Assembly (NCBI RefSeq): GCF_003716875.1
Contig: NZ_CP033078.1
Location: forward strand, 1,612,001-1,676,000
Direction: 5' to 3'
DNA: 64,000 nt
From: Vibrio zhugei
Lineage (GTDB): Bacteria > Pseudomonadota > Gammaproteobacteria > Enterobacterales > Vibrionaceae
The number at the start of each line of letters is the position of its first letter. Within the stretch, counting starts at the first letter, position 1. The position numbers were made by a program, and so were the translations under genes. Of the stretch, positions 28,621 through 37,199 are shown one piece after another. A model generated the notes under the pieces. That model was not told the DNA's origin and searched no databases. It saw only the letters and a list, made by a program, of their open reading frames with translations.

Positions 28621-29946
28621 TCAATGAGCGTATTGTAATAACCCCATACTCATCATCATTAATACTTGCAAAGGAATCTTATGGTCTTTGTCAAACACCA
28701 AGTTCCCTTTCTCAATGGTCGCCTTCATGGTATAGCCGTCTTTGCCTTGCTTCGCGATTTCTGAGACAACCAATTCGTCCGCAGTACGCTGCAACATAGG
28801 AAACTGCTTGGCGAGCGATTCGGATAACGTCACACCTAAGTTGCCCTGCAATAATTGCATCACTTGTGCTGGGTTGCGGGTCACATGCTCGGTTCCCTCT
28901 GGCATAGAAATTTTCAATTGTGAGGTAAAATCACCGTCATCGATATTACCATCCAATTGACTGATTTCGACAGAAAACCCTTTGGCAAATAAAGTATCAA
29001 TAAACGGCAACGCTTGTCCTAAATCTTGCCCAGTGACGTTAGAGCGGCCGTTATAAAGATCAGAAAGCTGCACAAACGAAGCTCGGTCAACATTATTCAA
29101 TGCCGCCCCTAACGTTAAATCGTGCGCGTCAAAATCATCCGATTTAAATTCATCAATGGTAATTTTATGCTGACTGGTAAAACGCGTCTCTTTTTGATCA
29201 AGGCGCGATGAGAACTCATACGTTAACCCTTCAATCGTCGCACTGATAGGTTCAGCTTGTTGCATAGATTGTGCGCCCGCATTCGGCTTAGGCGGATTGG
29301 CAGAGTTCCCAACTGCATTAATCCGACCAACAGTTAAGGTTTGGTCACCGACCCACAAACTTCCCGACCGTTTACCTGAACCCTCAATAGCAATGTCATG
29401 AATGGTAATCTTAGCATCGTTAGAAAAATCAACCGCCACAGACGGAAGCGTCGATTTAAAGCTTAACTCACCGAGTTTGGTGATCATGCCCGTCACATTA
29501 CCCGCAGAGGTCGAGATCGAGTACGCATCTTTGCCATCATGCTGATAATTCCATTTCTCAATATTAAGCTTGAAGTTGGTGTTGCCATTCAATTGTGTCT
29601 GCGTGTCCAGCGTGAATGGGAAATTGGGGTAATCTGGTAAAGTCGTATTTGAGGATAAACTGAATAATTCATGGTCAATGTCACTGTGAACCAAAAAAGT
29701 CGTTGGTAAACCATCCGCTTTGAACTGACGTGCCAGTTTACTGTCCGTAATAGTCACACGTGACGTCATATCTGACGACAAGTATCCGCGGTCGTACTTC
29801 ACTAATGACACATCCACATCGGGTGAATGAATATTCTTTATTCCTTTTTCAAGGACATTCTGGCCAATCTGGCCCACGGCAAGTGGCCAACATGCAGCAA
29901 TCGCGATCGCTCCTGCGATGGCTCCAACCTTCTTAACGTTGTTCAT
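28621..29946 (-). CDS. DUF945 (YdgA-like) periplasmic/inner-membrane protein
   Basis: 441 residues starting with a single hydrophobic helix (about 6-24) that may anchor the protein; the rest is a long beta-rich periplasmic part. The pattern GQNVLEKGI, YDRGYLSSDMTSRVTI and the C-terminal part resemble the DUF945 family, related to AsmA-like proteins by general architecture. In E. coli YdgA the exact role is not known. Convincing start: ATG with AGGAAAATG-like upstream bases. Divergent from the outer-membrane protein gene at 30333. Confidence 0.85.
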   Translation of the reverse strand: MNNVKKVGAIAGAIAIAACWPLAVGQIGQNVLEKGIKNIHSPDVDVSLVKYDRGYLSSDMTSRVTITDSKLARQFKADGLPTTFLVHSDIDHELFSLSSNTTLPDYPNFPFTLDTQTQLNGNTNFKLNIEKWNYQHDGKDAYSISTSAGNVTGMITKLGELSFKSTLPSVAVDFSNDAKITIHDIAIEGSGKRSGSLWVGDQTLTVGRINAVGNSANPPKPNAGAQSMQQAEPISATIEGLTYEFSSRLDQKETRFTSQHKITIDEFKSDDFDAHDLTLGAALNNVDRASFVQLSDLYNGRSNVTGQDLGQALPFIDTLFAKGFSVEISQLDGNIDDGDFTSQLKISMPEGTEHVTRNPAQVMQLLQGNLGVTLSESLAKQFPMLQRTADELVVSEIAKQGKDGYTMKATIEKGNLVFDKDHKIPLQVLMMMSMGLLQYAH

Positions 29947-30332
29947 ATCATTTTCCTGTCGATGTCGTCGGCATTATTTATTCCAATATCTTCACAGTTT
30001 AGCGGACTAACCTCCAGAGAATTTTAAAAAAAAGCGAATTTTTAAGCTTTTTTTGTTAAAATCCTTCAATAACATCGCTTTTCATGTTTTTTGATCCAGA
30101 AGCGTACTTGCAAACACGTATTGGTATTGTCTACTTTTAAGTGATCTCATATTTTTACACACAATGAGATCAGAAAGTTTTACTATGGCATTGAACTTGC
30201 TTTATTTTAGTCCATAACTGAATAGCGACAATTTTTTGATACTCAGGATTAAGATGGTCGTTGGGCTAATGGCGCCTATTGACGGTCGCTCTCCGATTGA
30301 AAATCACATTACAATATAGGTTTATGGAAACT
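29947..30332. other. Divergent intergenic region with an AT-rich hairpin
   Basis: About 390 bases separate two divergent envelope genes. One structure stands out: AAAAAAAAGC (30026-30035) and GCTTTTTTT (30046-30054), a terminator-like hairpin with no obvious plus-strand gene upstream. I see no other clear element. Confidence 0.4.
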
Positions 30333-30881
30333 ATGCGTAAAATGTTAATGGCAGCAGCATTGCTGCTAGCATCAGGCCAAACTCTGGCTGCCACCGATCT
30401 AGAAGGCTCTGCGTCAATGAGCAATTTTAACTATGACTACGTAGACGCGCGAATCGGTGTTAGTCCCGTGACTTATGGCGCCAAACTAAGCCATTCTATT
30501 CATCCCAATGCACATTTTCTTGCCAGCGTTGATTCTGAGTTTAATGGTGATTTCGATGCGGCAACTGGATTGGGTTTTCATGCGCCAATTAATAACTGGG
30601 CGGATTTAACCGGTGCTATGTTATGGCGAGTGGTCGATAAAAAACACCAAAATAGCCCCGATTCTGGTATGGAGTTGAATGTCGGTGTTCGCCAGTGGTT
30701 AGGTCCACAACTGGAAGTGGGTGGTGATGTTGGTTATGTCTCTATTGATGATAACGATGATTGGACAGGTACCGTTTATGCACGTTTTCATTCAACAGAA
30801 TTGTTCTCTCTAGGGGCGGCCGCTCGTATCAATGGCACCTATGATGACCAACTCATGTTCTCAGCCCGTTTTAAATACTGA
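30333..30881 (+). CDS. Small outer-membrane beta-barrel protein
   Basis: 182 residues from ATG 30333. Signal peptide MRKMLMAAALLLASGQTLA, cleaved before ATD, then alternating beta strands and a C-terminal Tyr (FSARFKY), the usual signal for outer-membrane assembly. It should form an eight-stranded barrel by size. An ATG at 30324 is also possible, but 30333 has GGA at better spacing. Relatives in vibrios are annotated only as OMP_b-brl or porin-like proteins; substrate unknown. Confidence 0.75.
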   Translation: MRKMLMAAALLLASGQTLAATDLEGSASMSNFNYDYVDARIGVSPVTYGAKLSHSIHPNAHFLASVDSEFNGDFDAATGLGFHAPINNWADLTGAMLWRVVDKKHQNSPDSGMELNVGVRQWLGPQLEVGGDVGYVSIDDNDDWTGTVYARFHSTELFSLGAAARINGTYDDQLMFSARFKY

Positions 30882-30887
30882 TTGATA

Positions 30888-30917
30888 TTAGCGTTGAGCT
30901 AATTAGCTCAACGCTAA
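30888..30917. repeat. Perfect 30-bp palindrome between convergent genes
   Basis: TTAGCGTTGAGCT-AATT-AGCTCAACGCTAA, perfectly self-complementary, just past the outer-membrane protein stop and 12 bases before the tfoX stop. There is no T-run, but such a long stem would act as a strong RNA 3' end for both convergent transcripts. Confidence 0.6.
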
Positions 30918-30928
30918 CTATTAAATCG

Positions 30929-31525
30929 CTAAACATACACTCGCTGCTCATATTCATTCAGTAAAGCTTGTTTACGCGTCTCTTCTAAAAGCTCCCAATA
31001 AATGCCCTCTTGAGCGGCTGCTAATTTCCACAAAAGACGAATATCGGTTTTATGGCCATAAAATTCTGTGATTCGAACAAAAGCAGCAACAGCGCCAACA
31101 TGAAAAAATGTCGACACATCACTAATCCCCACTTTCTTCAACATCCTTTCCGTCGTCAATTGAAGATTAAGTAAGTCTCGTAAACGTTGATTATAAACGC
31201 TGCGCCGATTATCTTCTTCCTCAATAACCGCCTGCATAGTGCCATCAATCAGAGCTTTCGCCAGATCAATATTGTCCAATAAAAACGCTGAAATATCGTA
31301 ATAATTGACCGTCGCCACTGTCGTTTTTTTGACATGCTTAAATTTTTGGCACCCGAGCGCTTGTAACTGAGATTCAAATGGCTGAGTTCCACGAAGATAA
31401 ATGTGCGATCGGCTATACAATGCGTACATCACATCACAATGAAAAAAACCAATACCACCAAACATAGAGCGTGTAGTTTGCGCACCGTATTGTTCTACGA
31501 CTTTATTAAAAACCTCTTTTGACAT
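30929..31525 (-). CDS. tfoX: Competence regulator TfoX/Sxy
   Basis: Positive regulator of natural competence; with CRP it activates DNA-uptake genes, and in vibrios also the constitutive-type chitin response and type VI secretion. 198 residues: an N-terminal TfoX_N domain (SMFGGIGFFHCDVMYALYSRSHIYLRG) and a C-terminal helix-hairpin-helix-like TfoX_C domain (MLKKVGISDVSTFFHVGAVAAFVRI). Start chosen at 31525 because a strong AAAGGAGG sits 9 bases upstream; an ATG at 31534 abuts that site. Its length is close to V. cholerae TfoX. The neighbourhood serC-tfoX matches VC1159-VC1153 as I recall. The paralogue TfoY is the alternative. Confidence 0.85.
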   Translation of the reverse strand: MSKEVFNKVVEQYGAQTTRSMFGGIGFFHCDVMYALYSRSHIYLRGTQPFESQLQALGCQKFKHVKKTTVATVNYYDISAFLLDNIDLAKALIDGTMQAVIEEEDNRRSVYNQRLRDLLNLQLTTERMLKKVGISDVSTFFHVGAVAAFVRITEFYGHKTDIRLLWKLAAAQEGIYWELLEETRKQALLNEYEQRVYV

Positions 31526-31587
31526 CCTGGACATCCTCCTTTGTGCATATCTTTTAGCCTGTACCTCTCTGGATACGGTCCCTCTCT

Positions 31588-31633
31588 GACTGGAGCTAGT
31601 CAACTCAGTGAAATTAAAGTATTAGCTCTAGTC
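31588..31633. repeat. Inverted repeat in the tfoX upstream region
   Basis: GACTGGAGCTAG (31588-31599) and TTAGCTCTAGTC (31622-31633), 10 of 12 pairs, with a 22-base loop. It lies 63-108 bases upstream of the tfoX start on the minus strand, in the expected leader or promoter area. Confidence 0.5.
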
Positions 31634-31840
31634 ATGAAATTGTCACGAATCGTCATGTGAACTACCGAACACATCTCGCAAGTAATGTCAGTTATTGTTT
31701 ATCATTGTTGTGAAAAGTGTTGGCCACCTCTTATTGCGCTGTAAATAACTCTAAATAGCGATTGAAAAATCAGATTCACTTGTACTTCACCGTACGACAT
31801 AGGTAAAATATGGAACAGTTTTCTCTAAGTTAATGCGGTT

Positions 31841-32761
31841 ATGAATCATTTATCTTTTTATTGGCTAGCAGACAACCATCAAGCATTGATGCAAAGCTTG
31901 AAGAGCGAGTTCTCTGAGTTAGTCGAACAATCACTTAAGACTGGCAGGATTTCATTGCCGCCACTTCCTGCAGCCGTTGCACGAATTCAACAGTTGTGTA
32001 CAAAAGAGTCCACGACCGTTTCTGACGTTGCCGACTGTTTGATCGATGATCCTAGTCTGGCAGCCGTCGTGATTCGTATCGCGAACTCCGTCGTATTTAA
32101 CCGCCGCAACATCACATGTAACGATTTAATGACCGCTGTGGGTCGTTTGGGGATCATACGAGTCCGAGATATCGTGACCGCACAAGCGATCGAGCAGCTC
32201 AAACACAGTATCGACTTAAGTTCAGAGTGTAATAAGATGCTCGCAAGCAGTGCCCACAACGCACGAGAGCTCGGTGCGACCATGCTGCTCGTTACTGAGA
32301 CATTTAAAACATTAGCGCCAAAAGAATACGATTACCTCAAAGATGAAAAAGCGCTATTAGTCGGTCTTCTTGCCGACATCGGGCTGTTTTGCTTAGTCAA
32401 CGAATACCATTTGTACCTAGAACGTGGCAATTATTTACACGAAGACATCGCCATGCAGGTGTTTCAATCGCGCTGTTCAAGCATCAGCCAATTCGTGCTA
32501 AAAAACTGGGGTTTCGATCTGGATTTCCAAGAGGTCGCAAGCAATCAAGAATTGCAATCCCCACAACACGAAGTGCGTTACTTAGATATTGCCCGAATCG
32601 CCAGCCATTTATTGATGTTTCGTAAGCGTGATGACGCCATCGCAGAACATGAAGTCGAACTCAATGCTGAAGGCGCAGAGGTCCTGTTCGAATTGAGTAA
32701 TCTTTCCGATCATGACTTCAACGAAAAACTTCGCTCTGCCATTCTTTCGAGTGGATTTTAA
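31841..32761 (+). CDS. HDOD-domain signalling protein
   Basis: A 306-residue cytoplasmic protein with one HDOD domain: LPPLPAAVARIQQLC, DDPSLAAVVIRIANS and VGRLGIIRVRDIV match the family, which is a degenerate relative of HD phosphohydrolases. HDOD proteins in vibrios and pseudomonads link to chemotaxis, DNA repair or c-di-GMP-type signalling; no partner can be named from this sequence. Single gene divergent from tfoX, 22 bases upstream of the next gene, which may share its transcript. Confidence 0.8.
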   Translation: MNHLSFYWLADNHQALMQSLKSEFSELVEQSLKTGRISLPPLPAAVARIQQLCTKESTTVSDVADCLIDDPSLAAVVIRIANSVVFNRRNITCNDLMTAVGRLGIIRVRDIVTAQAIEQLKHSIDLSSECNKMLASSAHNARELGATMLLVTETFKTLAPKEYDYLKDEKALLVGLLADIGLFCLVNEYHLYLERGNYLHEDIAMQVFQSRCSSISQFVLKNWGFDLDFQEVASNQELQSPQHEVRYLDIARIASHLLMFRKRDDAIAEHEVELNAEGAEVLFELSNLSDHDFNEKLRSAILSSGF

Positions 32762-32783
32762 ATTTTAACGCCTCAGGTATCGT

Positions 32784-33692
32784 ATGTTTTCAGGGATGTT
32801 ACTGATTTTTGCCCCACTCGTTGTGGGCTATTTTTTGTCGTTTAAAAATGCACGCTGCCTGCATGTCATCAATCAGTCCACAACGTATCTTATTTATATT
32901 ATTTTGTTTCTGATGGGGTTGAGCATTTCAGCTCTTGATAATCTTGATGACAATATTTTAGAAATTGGCAAATACTCAGCAGTCTTTATCGGGCTCATGG
33001 CACTGTGCAATTTTTCCGTATTACCCATTGTCGATAAACTGCTGCCGATGAACGCCGCTGCCAGTAAGCAGCATGTCCCCCTTCATCATATGGCAATGGA
33101 CTCGTGTAAACTTCTATTCGTCGTCGGTGCAGGTCTTATCGTTGGCATATTGCAACCTTATCGGCTCAACTGGGTCGCTTCTGTCAGTGAAGGGGTCTTA
33201 TTTCTTTTGCTCTTCTTTATCGGGATCCAATTGCGCAATAGTGGCCTGACATTAAAACAAATTTTGCTTAACAAGCGTGGTACGCTGATTGCGCTTGTTG
33301 TCGTCGTCAGTTGTTGGGTTGGTGGAGTCTTAGCGGCGCTTGTTTTACACTTGCCCATATTACAAGGATTAGCCATGTCGTCGGGCTTCGGCTGGTACTC
33401 GCTTTCAGGCATACTGATGGGCGATGCTTATGGTCCGATTTTTGGTGGTAGCTCATTTATCATCGAGCTAGTACGAGAATTAATTGCATTGGTCTTGATT
33501 CCACTGTTAATTCATCGTCGTCCCTGTACCAGCATCGGTTATGCGGGGGCAACGGCAATGGATTTTACCTTGCCCGTGATTCAGACTACAGGTGGGGTGC
33601 ACTGTGTACCGGTAGCGATTGTCAGTGGCTTTATACTGAGTCTCTTTGTGCCCGTGTTTATGCTGTTATTTGTTTCCTTATCGACACTCTAA
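32784..33692 (+). CDS. lysO: LysO (YbjE) family lysine exporter
   Basis: 302 residues with about eight to ten membrane helices. It matches the DUF340/LysO family: N-terminal FAPLVVGYFLSF, the motif MGLSIS, and the C-terminal MSSGFGWYSLSGILMGDAYGP and GGVHCVPVAIV. E. coli LysO exports lysine and its toxic analogues. Starts 22 bases after the HDOD gene. The lysine riboswitch or ArgP site that controls lysO in other species was not seen. Confidence 0.85.
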   Translation: MFSGMLLIFAPLVVGYFLSFKNARCLHVINQSTTYLIYIILFLMGLSISALDNLDDNILEIGKYSAVFIGLMALCNFSVLPIVDKLLPMNAAASKQHVPLHHMAMDSCKLLFVVGAGLIVGILQPYRLNWVASVSEGVLFLLLFFIGIQLRNSGLTLKQILLNKRGTLIALVVVVSCWVGGVLAALVLHLPILQGLAMSSGFGWYSLSGILMGDAYGPIFGGSSFIIELVRELIALVLIPLLIHRRPCTSIGYAGATAMDFTLPVIQTTGGVHCVPVAIVSGFILSLFVPVFMLLFVSLSTL

Positions 33693-33791
33693 AAGCAGCG
33701 CTACACATTCAAAAAGTGGCTCGATATTTCAGTACCAGAGTGAATATTACCTTCTCTATCGCACCACTTTTTGTACATTTAGGTTGAATGC

Positions 33792-35444
33792 ATGACAATA
33801 AATAGTAATAAAAAAGCGACAGTGAGTTTTGAAAGCCTGCTAAAAATCTTTACGGTGCCCGAAGGGCCTGAGTCAACATTAACGCAAATCGAATCAGCAC
33901 TTTCTCATAACCTCAACGCTTTTTTAAACGATCATATTGTGGCCGAAGAAAAACCGTTGGCTGATATAGAGCGAGATTTTGCACAAGCGCAGATTCCCGA
34001 TGAGCCGGAATTTGTTTCTGTCCACACCGATCATCTGCTTGAAAAAGTCGTCGCTCATTCTGTGCATACGGCTTCTCCTCACTTTATTGGGCATATGACC
34101 TCTGCGTTGCCATACTTTTTACTGCCTCTCGCGAAGGTCATGACCGCACTTAACCAAAACTTAGTGAAAATTGAAACGTCTAAAGCTTTCACCCCCTTAG
34201 AGCGTCAAGTGCTTGGCATGCTTCATCATCTGATCTATCAGCGTAGCGATGCGTTTTATGCACCACTCATGCACAGTGCCTCCCATTCTCTTGGGGCATT
34301 TTGTTCCGGGGGGACGGTCGCCAATATCACGGCACTGTGGGTGGCAAGAAACCACGCTTTACCCGCTGATGGAGGCTTTGCAGGCATTGCTCATTCGGGC
34401 TTGAACGCGGCTTTGCGCCATTACGGCTACGATGATTTAGCGATCCTTGTTTCTGAGCGTGGTCACTACTCGTTAAAAAAAGCCGCTGATGTTCTCGGAA
34501 TAGGACAAAACAATGTGGTTACCATCCCCACCGATGAACACAATCGTCTCGATCTCGCGGCGTTTGAAACGACGCTCACGCAATTAAAGCAGAAAAATGT
34601 GTGTGTCTTTGCGGTTGTGGGAATAGCCGGGACAACGGAAACCGGTAACGTCGATCCATTGCCAGCAATGGCTAAGATATGCCAAAGAGAAAACATCCAC
34701 TTTCACGTTGACGCCGCCTGGGGAGGTGCCACCTTATTTTCTGACACCCATCGCCATTTATTGCGCGGTATTGAACAAGCGGACTCTGTCACCATCGATG
34801 CGCATAAACAGCTTTACATTCCCATGGGCGCTGGCATGGTGTTATTTAAAAACCCGAGTGCATTACAGGCAATCGAACATCATGCACAATACATTTTGCG
34901 GGCGGGCTCAAAAGATTTGGGCAGTCATACGCTGGAAGGTTCGCGCTCGGGAATCGCGATGCTGGTGTACTCAAGCTTACACATTTTAGGCCGTCGTGGT
35001 TATCAGTTACTCATTGATCAAAGTATTCAAAAAGCCCACTTTTTTGCGAGGCTTATTAGTGAGCAAGCGGATTTTGAATTGGTCTCCAAGCCTGAATTAT
35101 GCTTGCTCACCTATCGTTATGTTCCACACATCGCTGTCAAAGCGCTAGCAATTGCGACGCAAGAACAGCAAAACAAACTCAATGCGTTACTCAATGAACT
35201 GACTATTTTTATGCAGAAAAAACAACGCGAAAATGGTCGCTCATTTGTCTCACGAACTCAGTTAACGCCATTGCGTTGGTCATCTTACCCCATTGTGGTT
35301 TTTCGAGTGGTGCTCGCGAATCCCCTAACAACAGAAGACATACTCAGGTCAGTACTCGATGAACAGCGCCATTTAGCTCAGCAAGCCACATCGTTACTAA
35401 AAATGATTGAAGCCGACTGCCGAGCAATACTCGACCAATCGTGA
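33792..35444 (+). CDS. panP: PLP-dependent aspartate 1-decarboxylase PanP
   Basis: Group II decarboxylase of 550 residues. In vibrios this glutamate-decarboxylase-like enzyme makes beta-alanine from aspartate for pantothenate and CoA, replacing PanD. Visible are HTASPHFIGHMTSALPYF, SGGTVANITALWVARN, FHVDAAWGG and the PLP-binding Lys339 in IDAHKQLYIPMG. The sequence tracks the Vibrio PanP family along its length. The start at 33792 has AGGTTGA upstream. A plain glutamate or diaminobutyrate decarboxylase role is possible, but the family assignment is good. Confidence 0.88.
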   Translation: MTINSNKKATVSFESLLKIFTVPEGPESTLTQIESALSHNLNAFLNDHIVAEEKPLADIERDFAQAQIPDEPEFVSVHTDHLLEKVVAHSVHTASPHFIGHMTSALPYFLLPLAKVMTALNQNLVKIETSKAFTPLERQVLGMLHHLIYQRSDAFYAPLMHSASHSLGAFCSGGTVANITALWVARNHALPADGGFAGIAHSGLNAALRHYGYDDLAILVSERGHYSLKKAADVLGIGQNNVVTIPTDEHNRLDLAAFETTLTQLKQKNVCVFAVVGIAGTTETGNVDPLPAMAKICQRENIHFHVDAAWGGATLFSDTHRHLLRGIEQADSVTIDAHKQLYIPMGAGMVLFKNPSALQAIEHHAQYILRAGSKDLGSHTLEGSRSGIAMLVYSSLHILGRRGYQLLIDQSIQKAHFFARLISEQADFELVSKPELCLLTYRYVPHIAVKALAIATQEQQNKLNALLNELTIFMQKKQRENGRSFVSRTQLTPLRWSSYPIVVFRVVLANPLTTEDILRSVLDEQRHLAQQATSLLKMIEADCRAILDQS

Positions 35445-35467
35445 CACTTCACGTGAATTTCAGTGTC

Positions 35468-35614
35468 AATGACACATAAAAACCTGTATATATTGAATGA
35501 ATCCTTGGGTTTTATGTCATTCTAATCAAACGTAGTTTGAGGCCTGTCATAGAATCATTGATTGATAGCGCGTTTCATTTATGAAATGCGCCATGGAGGG
35601 TTTATACTCCCTCC
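35468..35614. repeat. Cluster of three inverted repeats upstream of hexR
   Basis: First: AATGACACATAAAAACC (35468-35484) with GGGTTTTATGTCATT (35507-35521). Second: GCGCGTTTCAT (35568-35578) with ATGAAATGCGC (35581-35591), one mismatch. Third: GGAGGG (35595-35600) with CCCTCC (35609-35614). The first could end the panP transcript; the others lie 90-136 bases upstream of hexR. Confidence 0.5.
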
Positions 35615-35703
35615 AATGCCATTGAACCTAGTTGTACTCGAATACGTGCTTTTTAGAGCTAGGATGAGATCGACGACTACTTATTTATGCCTGCGTGATG
35701 ACA

Positions 35704-36567
35704 ATGAATACAATAGAAAAAATCCAAAAAAACCTAGAAAACTTCAGCAAATCTGAGCGTAAAGTTGCCGAAGTGATCATGGCTGCTCCGCAGGAAGCCA
35801 TTCATTCAAGCATTGCAACGTTAGCTAAAATGGCCGATGTGAGTGAGCCAACAGTGAATCGCTTCTGTCGCCGTTTAGACACCAAAGGGTTCCCTGACTT
35901 TAAATTGCATCTTGCGCAAAGCTTGGCCAACGGTACCCCATATGTGAACCGAAATGTGGAAGAAGATGATGGCCCAGATGCCTATACCCACAAAATTTTC
36001 GAATCCACCATGGCTTGCCTCGATGTAGCAAAAAATAGTCTCGATCCGGCCCAAATCAATCGAGCAGTCGATTTATTAACGCAAGCCAAACGCGTTTCAT
36101 TTTTTGGCTTAGGGGCATCTTCTGCGGTAGCACGAGACGCTCAAAATAAGTTCATTCGTTTTAATATTCCGATCACTTGCTTTGAAGATGTGGTCATGCA
36201 ACGGATGAGCTGCATTAACTGCACTGATAACGATGTCGTGGTTCTCATTTCTCATACTGGTAGAACGAAGAGTCAAGTCGACATTGCCCAACTCGCTATT
36301 GAAAACGGCGCAACAGTGATCGCGATTACCGCAAAAGATTCACCGCTGGATCAAGTCAGCTCTCTCTCGATTTGCCTCGATGTGCCGGAAGATACGGACA
36401 TTTATATGCCAATGGCAAGCCGTGTGGTTCAAATGACGGTCATTGATGTGTTAGCTACCGGATTTACCTTAAGACGAGGGTCAGGTTTTAGAGACAACTT
36501 GAAGCGCGTGAAAGAGTCGCTAAAAGACTCGCGTTACGATAAATTCTCGCAGTTTACCAGTGAATAA
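35704..36567 (+). CDS. hexR: RpiR-family regulator HexR
   Basis: Regulator of central carbon genes that senses Entner-Doudoroff intermediates (KDPG) in gammaproteobacteria. From ATG 35704 it has 287 residues: an N-terminal helix-turn-helix (SIATLAKMADVSEPTVNRFCRRLDTKGFPDFKL region) and a SIS sugar-phosphate domain (GLGASSAVARDAQNKFIRF, ISHTGRTKS). GTG and ATG codons 3-9 bases earlier are alternative starts. Close to E. coli HexR along its length. Confidence 0.93.
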   Translation: MNTIEKIQKNLENFSKSERKVAEVIMAAPQEAIHSSIATLAKMADVSEPTVNRFCRRLDTKGFPDFKLHLAQSLANGTPYVNRNVEEDDGPDAYTHKIFESTMACLDVAKNSLDPAQINRAVDLLTQAKRVSFFGLGASSAVARDAQNKFIRFNIPITCFEDVVMQRMSCINCTDNDVVVLISHTGRTKSQVDIAQLAIENGATVIAITAKDSPLDQVSSLSICLDVPEDTDIYMPMASRVVQMTVIDVLATGFTLRRGSGFRDNLKRVKESLKDSRYDKFSQFTSE

Positions 36568-36777
36568 GTTTACATTGCTCACCTAAGGCTGACGATTAGC
36601 GTGAACGGATGCATTGACCTGTTGTTTTTGAAACTTGATCAATGCATCGCCCCTTCTCTTTCAATATGTGTATTTTATAAGCAATAGATTTTACCTATTG
36701 GATTGAATGGTAAATGCACCTTTATTTTCTATATTGAATAGGGCATATTGGCTACTAAAGCAATTAAGGAGAGAGTT

Positions 36778-37041
36778 ATGTTTGTTGTTATTTTTGGTCG
36801 TCCTGCTTGTCCTTTCTGTGTTCGTGCAAAAGAGCACGCAGAAACATTAAAAGAGAAGCATGAAGACTTTAACTACCGCTATGTTGATATTCAAGCAGAA
36901 GGTATCTCTAAAGAAGATTTGTCTAAGAGTGTTGGTAAACCGGTTGAAACGGTTCCTCAAATCTTCATCGATCAAGAACCTATCGGTGGTTGTAGTGAAT
37001 TTGAAGCCTACGCAAAAGAACATTTAGGTCTGTTTGACTAA
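36778..37041 (+). CDS. grxA: Glutaredoxin GrxA
   Basis: Small redox protein that reduces disulfides with glutathione and supports ribonucleotide reductase. 87 residues from ATG 36778 (GGAGAG upstream). Active site CPFC at 11-14; E. coli has CPYC. TVPQIFIDQEPIGGCSEF is the glutathione-binding segment. Longer readings start from TTG. It has its own terminator. Confidence 0.95.
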   Translation: MFVVIFGRPACPFCVRAKEHAETLKEKHEDFNYRYVDIQAEGISKEDLSKSVGKPVETVPQIFIDQEPIGGCSEFEAYAKEHLGLFD

Positions 37042-37060
37042 AACGGATTTTTCATAAAGA

Positions 37061-37090
37061 AGCCCGCGCTGATGCTGCGGGCTTTTTTAT
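37061..37090 (+). terminator. Intrinsic terminator after grxA
   Basis: Stem AGCCCGC/GCGGGCT, loop GCTGATGCT, T-run of six. Confidence 0.93.
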
Positions 37091-37199
37091 TTATAAAATC
37101 TTTGTGAAAGATGAATATTTCCCCTTATATTTTCCTTATAGTTATATACAATGATGCGTATACTCTTGTTCAGACAATTATGCTATTTGAGCGGTACCT

